Shown one piece after another: positions 59,466 to 64,000 of a DNA stretch of 64,000 bases. Under the pieces are notes generated by a model. It made no database searches. It saw only the letters and a program-made list of their open reading frames with translations, and had not been told where the DNA came from. The DNA is from JAEZPW01 sp035629075 (GTDB lineage Bacteria; Acidobacteriota; Terriglobia; Terriglobales; Acidobacteriaceae), in contig DASPIK010000090.1 in the NCBI GenBank assembly GCA_035629075.1, positions 1 to 64,000 of the forward strand, in the 5' to 3' direction. The first letter of the stretch is position 1; each line of letters starts with the position of its first letter. The translations under genes were made by a program, and so were the position numbers.

Positions 59466-62417
59466 TTACGCGCCGCAGCACTTCTTGTACTTTTTCCCAC
59501 TGCCGCAAGGACAGGGGTCATTTCGTCCGACTTTGTCGCCGGCTCGACGGACCTGCTCTACGTGCTGCAGTTCACCTGCACCGGCCATACGCGCCTGTTC
59601 GAGTTCGCGACGCTTACGCCGTTGGAAAGCCTCTTCCATGTCGTCTATGGAAGTAGCCGCTCTGCGCCGCGGGATGCCGTCACCATCTCCGCTTTCGGTT
59701 GCAGCACCAGAGAATTGCATGTTCGCAGCTGCTCGACGGGATTCCGCTTCGGCGCGCATGCGTTCCGCCTCACCAGCATCGATGACCTGCATGAGGTAAA
59801 GATAACGGACGGTGTCTTCCTCGAAACGATGCATCATCGCTTCGAACATCTCGAAGGATTCCTTCTTGTACTCGACAACGGGATCGTGCTGCCCGTAGCC
59901 GCGAAGGCCGATGCCTTCTTTCAAGTGATCCATGTTGAGCAGGTGATCTTTCCACTGCCCGTCAAGAACACTCAACATGATCAGGCGCTCGTGGTGCCGC
60001 ATCTGCTCGGAGCCAATCAGTCGCTCCTTCGCTTCGTATCGCTCCTTCAGCTTCTCGAAGATACCGTCGCCAAGTTCCTGCCTGTTTAGTGTTTCCGGCG
60101 TGATTCCTTCGGCTGCTATATCTACCCCGAAACGCGTGAAAATCGCGCTCTTCAGGCCTTTTACGTTCCAGTCTTCCGGATGAGCATCCTTCCCCGCGAA
60201 CTCGTCCATGAGTTCTGACAGAACACCGGCGACGTAATCTTCGAGAATCAGTTCCTTCTGATCCAACCCCTCAAGGATCTGGCGGCGCAAGCTGTAGACA
60301 GCCTCGCGCTGCTTGTTCATTACGTCGTCGTATTCGAGGAGGTGTTTGCGCGCTTCGAAATTCTGGGCTTCTACCGCTTTCTGCGCCGCTTCGACACGAC
60401 GGGTTATCAGTCGGCTCTCAATCGGAACGCCCTCTTCCATGCCGAGGCGCTGCAACAAAGTGGACACCCACTCTTTCGCGAAGATGCGCATGAGATCGTC
60501 TTCAAGCGAAAGGTAGAAACGTGAGCTGCCCGGGTCGCCCTGACGGCCTGCACGTCCGCGGAGTTGATTGTCGATGCGGCGAGCCTCGTGTCGCTCAGTG
60601 CCGAGAATGTGGAGACCGCCAACGGCGACCACTTCGTCGTGTTCAGCGTCGGTCTGCTCCTTATGGCGAGCGAAGATCTCGGTCCATTCGGCCGTCGGTA
60701 CCTTGTACTCGTTACCAGCGTAGTACCAGTGGGTGAAGTTCTCTGTATCACGCTCTGCTTCAACTTCGCCGCCTGCTTCACGCACAGGCTGTGCCAACCC
60801 TTTCTTGACACACTCCTGTTTCGCCATGAACTCAGGATTGCCGCCCAGCAGGATGTCCGTACCGCGTCCCGCCATGTTCGTCGCAATCGTGATGGCACCT
60901 TTACGTCCGGCCTGGGCAACGATCTCGGCTTCACGTTCGTGGAACTTCGCGTTTAAGACTACGTGCCCGATGCCCTTCTTCTTCAGCGAATCGGAAAGCC
61001 GTTCCGACTTCTGAATCGAGGTTGTGCCAACGAGTACCGGCTGACCCTTTTCGGCGAGTATCGCGATCTCGTCCGAGACGGCGTTGTACTTTTCGCGCTC
61101 GGTCCGGTAAACAACATCGGGGTTTTCGATTCGGAGTAGCGGCTTATTCGTCGGAATAACGACGACTTCCAGCTTATAGATCTTGTAAAACTCGGCTGCT
61201 TCCGTTTCTGCTGTGCCCGTCATGCCGGCCAGCTTCTTGAACATTCGGAAGTAGTTCTGGAAGGTGATGGTGGCAAGCGTCTGATTCTCACGCTCGACCT
61301 TCACATTCTCTTTGGCTTCAACGGCCTGGTGCAAGCCATCGGACCACCGTCGGCCCGGCATTTGGCGGCCGGTGAACTCGTCCACGATGACGACTTCGCC
61401 ATCTTTGACGATGTAATCCCGGTCACGGTGGTAAAGTTCGTGAGCCTTGATGGCGGTTTCGACGTGGTGCTTGACGTCCCAATTCTCCGGATCAGCGATG
61501 TTGCCGATCCCCAGAAGCTTCTCGACCTTTTCCCACCCCTGTTCGGTAACTGTGAGGGTGCGGTGCTTTTCGTCGATGGTGTAATCGCCGGTGTACGTGG
61601 ATGGTTCGCCGGGGGCGTTCTTGATCTCTTCGCCCTTTTGCAAATGCGGAACCACACGGTTGATCTTGAAGTATTTGTCCGTGGATTCTTCGCTGGCGCC
61701 GCTAATGATTAGCGGCGTACGGGCCTCGTCGATCAGGATGGAGTCAACTTCGTCGACGATTGCGTAATTGTGACCACGCTGCACGCACTCCGAAAGATCG
61801 AACTTCATGTTGTCACGCAGGTAATCGAAACCAAACTCGTTATTCGTACCGTACGTGACATCCGCGGCGTAGGCCTCGCGACGCTCGTCGTCGTCCAGGT
61901 CGTGAACGATCACCCCGACCGTAAGGCCCAAGAACTTGTAGAGCTTGCCCATCCACTCCGAGTCGCGCTTGGCCAGATAATCATTGACCGTCACGACATG
62001 AACACCGCGGCCAGGCAGCGCATTGAGATACACCGGCAGCGTGGCGACGAGCGTTTTGCCTTCGCCCGTCTTCATTTCGGCGATCTTGCCGCTATGCAGC
62101 ACCATACCGCCAATGAGTTGCACGTCGAAGTGCCGCATGTTGAGTACACGGCGGCCCGCTTCGCGTACAACCGCGAACGCCTCGGGCAGGATTTCGCCTA
62201 ATACCTGGTTCTCTATCTTGCGCTGCTCGTCTTCGTCCTCGACGCCAGCCGTGGCCTGCTTGATCCGGGCACGGAACTCGTCTGTCTTGGCCCGCAGTTG
62301 CTCGTCGGTAAACTGCTGCATCTGCGGTTCGAGTAAGGCGATCTTGGATACGAGAGGCATCAAGCGCTTAACTTCGCGCTCGTTTTTTGTACCAAAGACT
62401 TTTGCGAATAAACTCAA
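59466..62417 (-). CDS. secA: SecA preprotein translocase ATPase
   Basis: A 983-residue motor ATPase that drives unfolded proteins through SecYEG. NBD1 has the Walker A 'MKTGEGKTLVATLP' and 'DEVDSILIDEAR'; the cross-linking domain, NBD2 ('GTTSIQKSERLSDSLKKKG', 'TNMAGRGTDILLGGNPEF'), helical wing/scaffold domains and the C-terminal zinc motif 'RNDPCPCGSGKKYKKCCG' are all present. It is about 80 residues longer than E. coli SecA, the extra being an insertion of Arg/Glu/Ala-rich sequence before the zinc tail. Start ATG 62417. Terminator at 59420-59449. Confidence 0.97.
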   Translation of the reverse strand: MSLFAKVFGTKNEREVKRLMPLVSKIALLEPQMQQFTDEQLRAKTDEFRARIKQATAGVEDEDEQRKIENQVLGEILPEAFAVVREAGRRVLNMRHFDVQLIGGMVLHSGKIAEMKTGEGKTLVATLPVYLNALPGRGVHVVTVNDYLAKRDSEWMGKLYKFLGLTVGVIVHDLDDDERREAYAADVTYGTNNEFGFDYLRDNMKFDLSECVQRGHNYAIVDEVDSILIDEARTPLIISGASEESTDKYFKINRVVPHLQKGEEIKNAPGEPSTYTGDYTIDEKHRTLTVTEQGWEKVEKLLGIGNIADPENWDVKHHVETAIKAHELYHRDRDYIVKDGEVVIVDEFTGRQMPGRRWSDGLHQAVEAKENVKVERENQTLATITFQNYFRMFKKLAGMTGTAETEAAEFYKIYKLEVVVIPTNKPLLRIENPDVVYRTEREKYNAVSDEIAILAEKGQPVLVGTTSIQKSERLSDSLKKKGIGHVVLNAKFHEREAEIVAQAGRKGAITIATNMAGRGTDILLGGNPEFMAKQECVKKGLAQPVREAGGEVEAERDTENFTHWYYAGNEYKVPTAEWTEIFARHKEQTDAEHDEVVAVGGLHILGTERHEARRIDNQLRGRAGRQGDPGSSRFYLSLEDDLMRIFAKEWVSTLLQRLGMEEGVPIESRLITRRVEAAQKAVEAQNFEARKHLLEYDDVMNKQREAVYSLRRQILEGLDQKELILEDYVAGVLSELMDEFAGKDAHPEDWNVKGLKSAIFTRFGVDIAAEGITPETLNRQELGDGIFEKLKERYEAKERLIGSEQMRHHERLIMLSVLDGQWKDHLLNMDHLKEGIGLRGYGQHDPVVEYKKESFEMFEAMMHRFEEDTVRYLYLMQVIDAGEAERMRAEAESRRAAANMQFSGAATESGDGDGIPRRRAATSIDDMEEAFQRRKRRELEQARMAGAGELQHVEQVRRAGDKVGRNDPCPCGSGKKYKKCCGA

Positions 62418-62582
62418 GATTGTTGCGTCCTTCCAGACAAGCCGCTCGAAACCTTCGCACGTCAGGAACGCACGAGGCTGTTACAGACTATTGTAGCGGC
62501 CTTATGACAGGTGTGCTGAAAGTAAAGCCTAACACATTTAGATGCGGGAACTCTGAGCGGGACGCATATTGGCGAATGTGAG

Positions 62583-62622
62583 CCGCAGCCCTCACCTTGC
62601 TGGTGGAGGGAGAGAGCTGCGG
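62583..62622 (-). terminator. long GC-rich hairpin downstream of the ferritin-like gene
   Basis: CCGCAGC...GCTGCGG outer arms with an inner CCCTCACC/GGTGGAGGG pairing make a stem of about 40 bases total. It starts 11 bases past the stop of the ferritin-like gene on the minus strand, but no U-run follows. It may be a terminator or a mobile palindromic element; only one copy is in the window. Confidence 0.5.
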
Positions 62623-62632
62623 GTCACTAAAT

Positions 62633-63187
62633 CTACGCTGCCCTGCGCCCACGGGGCCGGGAGCGGGTAGTGGTGACTTCCTCTTCTTCCTCGACTTCTT
62701 CTTCCATATCCATAACGCTCGGCTTGAATTTCTTGGAGAAACCTTCCGCCTTCTTTAGCATCTGCTGCTCTTCTCGTAACGATTGATTGAGCAGGCGAAC
62801 AATCTTCCTTTCTTCCATTTTTTCAGCGAGGTCGATCAAGGACGTGTATGCCGCGATCTCGTAATGCTCGCTCTTCACGGTCGCAGCAATATTGAAAGCT
62901 TCAATGAGCTCTTCAGACGGGTCCTCTTGCATGAACATCTCCTTTTCCTGCCTGAGTCCGTCTACGCCCTTGCACTCCTGCTCTTCGGCGTTTTCTTCGA
63001 GATCCTGAAAAATTTCCTCGATGCGCTCGATCTGCTTTTCCGTCTGGCCGTGGTGGACTTCGATGGCCTTCAGCATCTGTTGGTTCTTTACTTCTTCCTG
63101 TTGCTGCTCCAAAATAGCGAGCATTTTGCGCTCGGCATCGAGCATGTCACCCAGTTCATGAACAAAGAATTCGCGGGCCGTTTGCAT
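62633..63187 (-). CDS. ferritin-like domain protein (YciE/DUF892 family)
   Basis: A 184-residue protein. Residues 1-150 are the four-helix ferritin-like bundle: 'REFFVHELGDMLDAERKMLAIL' and 'AATVKSEHYEIAAYTSLIDLAEKM' carry the Glu/His residues of a diiron site. The C-terminal 30 residues are acidic then Arg-rich ('VEEEEEVTTTRSRPRGRRAA'), possibly for nucleic-acid binding. Family members are stress-induced. ATG 63187 has GGAAAGGGA upstream; the frame to 63319 is not used. Divergent from the acyl-CoA synthetase gene. Confidence 0.9.
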   Translation of the reverse strand: MQTAREFFVHELGDMLDAERKMLAILEQQQEEVKNQQMLKAIEVHHGQTEKQIERIEEIFQDLEENAEEQECKGVDGLRQEKEMFMQEDPSEELIEAFNIAATVKSEHYEIAAYTSLIDLAEKMEERKIVRLLNQSLREEQQMLKKAEGFSKKFKPSVMDMEEEVEEEEEVTTTRSRPRGRRAA

Positions 63188-63370
63188 TCCCTTTCCTCCA
63201 ATGGATTTGCCTGTAAGATGCATTCCGAAATTGGTGGAGAGCACCTGGACACAACAGACCTTCCGTTCCTGTTCCGCCGCTGCTAAAGTTTCTGTCCAAC
63301 GGGATACGGCAGGGTCCAATCCCGGCAGCTACAAACGTGGGGTATATTCGTTTCGAAAAAGCTGAGTCGA

Positions 63371-64000
63371 ATGGCGAACTACTATCACCGGTTTCTCGAA
63401 TCCGTCAGTAAGTGGCCCGACGTCATCGGGGTCGAAGTTCAGCGCCAGTCTTCCGATCACGAATCGGAACGGTACACCTTTGCCGAACTCCGGCAGATGA
63501 GCGACAGCATCGCTCAGTATCTTCTCCAGACCGGCGTCCAGCAGGGGTCCCGCTGCATCATCTTGGCTGCTAATGGACCGCGCTGGGTGGCTGCCTTCAT
63601 GGGCACGCTGGCCGCAGGCTGCATCGCCGTCCCGCTGGATACCGCGTTCAGTTCTGAACAGGTTCGCAAGCTGGCGCTCGACAGCGGAAGCATCATCGCG
63701 TTCGTCGACGACAAGCACGTATCCATAGCTGAACAGGCCGGTTCAGGTCTGGATCTTCGAATCATCGTGATGAACGGACCGGCGCTGGGCCACGATACCC
63801 TGGATGACATTTTCTCGCGTCACAAGGCGGGTGCCGCCTTGCCGGGCAACACCATACCTGTGGAAGTCGCGCCGGATTACGTGGCCGCCATCCTTTACAG
63901 TTCAGGCACAACCGGCGATCCGAAGGGGGTCATGCTCACGCACGACAACTTCTACGGTGAAACAGATTCGATCTTCGCCGCGTTCACAATCGGCCCTCAA
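63371..64000 (+). CDS. AMP-dependent acyl-CoA synthetase/ligase, 5' part cut by window edge
   Basis: The first 210 codons of an ANL-superfamily enzyme. Residues 1-180 give the N-terminal domain ('YTFAELRQMSDSIAQYL', 'LAAGCIAVPLDTAFS'), and the P-loop 'YSSGTTGDPKGVMLTHDN' lies near residue 178-195. It activates a carboxylic acid, most likely a fatty acid, as acyl-AMP and then acyl-CoA. The start ATG 63371 is 18 bases past a GTTTCGAAAAAGC stretch and lacks a classic ribosome site. The remainder lies to the right. Confidence 0.93.
   Translation, partial: MANYYHRFLESVSKWPDVIGVEVQRQSSDHESERYTFAELRQMSDSIAQYLLQTGVQQGSRCIILAANGPRWVAAFMGTLAAGCIAVPLDTAFSSEQVRKLALDSGSIIAFVDDKHVSIAEQAGSGLDLRIIVMNGPALGHDTLDDIFSRHKAGAALPGNTIPVEVAPDYVAAILYSSGTTGDPKGVMLTHDNFYGETDSIFAAFTIGPQ

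Noticed and set aside
1..64000. Prophage, insertion sequence, integron or restriction/defence island
   Set aside because: No transposase, integrase, phage structural, restriction or toxin-antitoxin motifs and no flanking repeats were seen.

Overview
The window looks like a chromosomal segment of a mid-to-high GC, Gram-negative bacterium, most likely an acidobacterium of the Terriglobia (Acidobacteriales/Koribacter-like) group. The grounds are an HTH protein with the acidobacterial-style opening 'LTSWKEIAAHLG' (54122-54463), a TonB receptor with an N-terminal carboxypeptidase-regulatory-like domain, several secreted beta-propellers, a Mn-cupin close to hydroxynitrile-lyase-type cupins, and frequent TTG/GTG starts. 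This is inference from gene content; there is no rRNA. I see no tRNA, CRISPR array, insertion sequence or prophage.

Layout. 1-8093: an AraC-type regulator (4889-5851) diverges from a minus-strand run of small redox genes (alpha/beta hydrolase, Tat-exported zinc alcohol dehydrogenase, SDR, cyclophilin-like protein, cupin, second SDR); a decayed second alcohol dehydrogenase lies inside this run. A RibD/DHFR-like reductase and a YVTN beta-propeller lipoprotein follow. 8099-9367: cytochrome c remnant and thiolase. 9699-19493: galactose/galactofuranose island: GH2, GalE, GalT and a GH1-RmlD fusion on the plus strand converge on UDP-galactopyranose mutase and a glycosyltransferase. 19734-29298: ankyrin/LssY_C secreted protein, Kef-type antiporter, secreted propeller, S9 peptidase, FAD monooxygenase, DUF2239 protein.

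29383-34974 is a six-gene stressosome operon (two-receiver regulator, RsbR, RsbS, RsbT, RsbW/RsbX-like kinase-phosphatase, and a hybrid histidine kinase with its own RsbT-like domain). There is no sigma factor, so output probably runs through phosphorelay. 35319-44977 holds a MoaD-like/sialidase-like pair, an AlkB homologue, an operon of a Gly-Ser-repeat secreted protein with a CsgG-like protein, a zinc-ribbon membrane protein, an exported protein of unknown function and a TonB receptor. 44986-53931 has a quinone reductase, a large zinc-ribbon protein of unknown function, and a TetR-TolC-MFP-RND efflux operon with candidate operators. 54122-64000 has an orphan HTH protein, a PAS protein, an RsbW-like kinase, a gluconokinase gene with one in-frame TGA at a usual Trp position, a CYTH protein, an aldo/keto reductase, an RsbRD-like protein, SecA, a ferritin-like protein and the start of an acyl-CoA synthetase.

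Most genes are ordinary housekeeping or accessory metabolism. The least ordinary parts are the sigma-free stressosome, the GH1-RmlD fusion island, the Gly-Ser/CsgG operon, the two zinc-ribbon proteins, and three decayed or interrupted genes (1447-1590, 8099-8188, 56576-57067).
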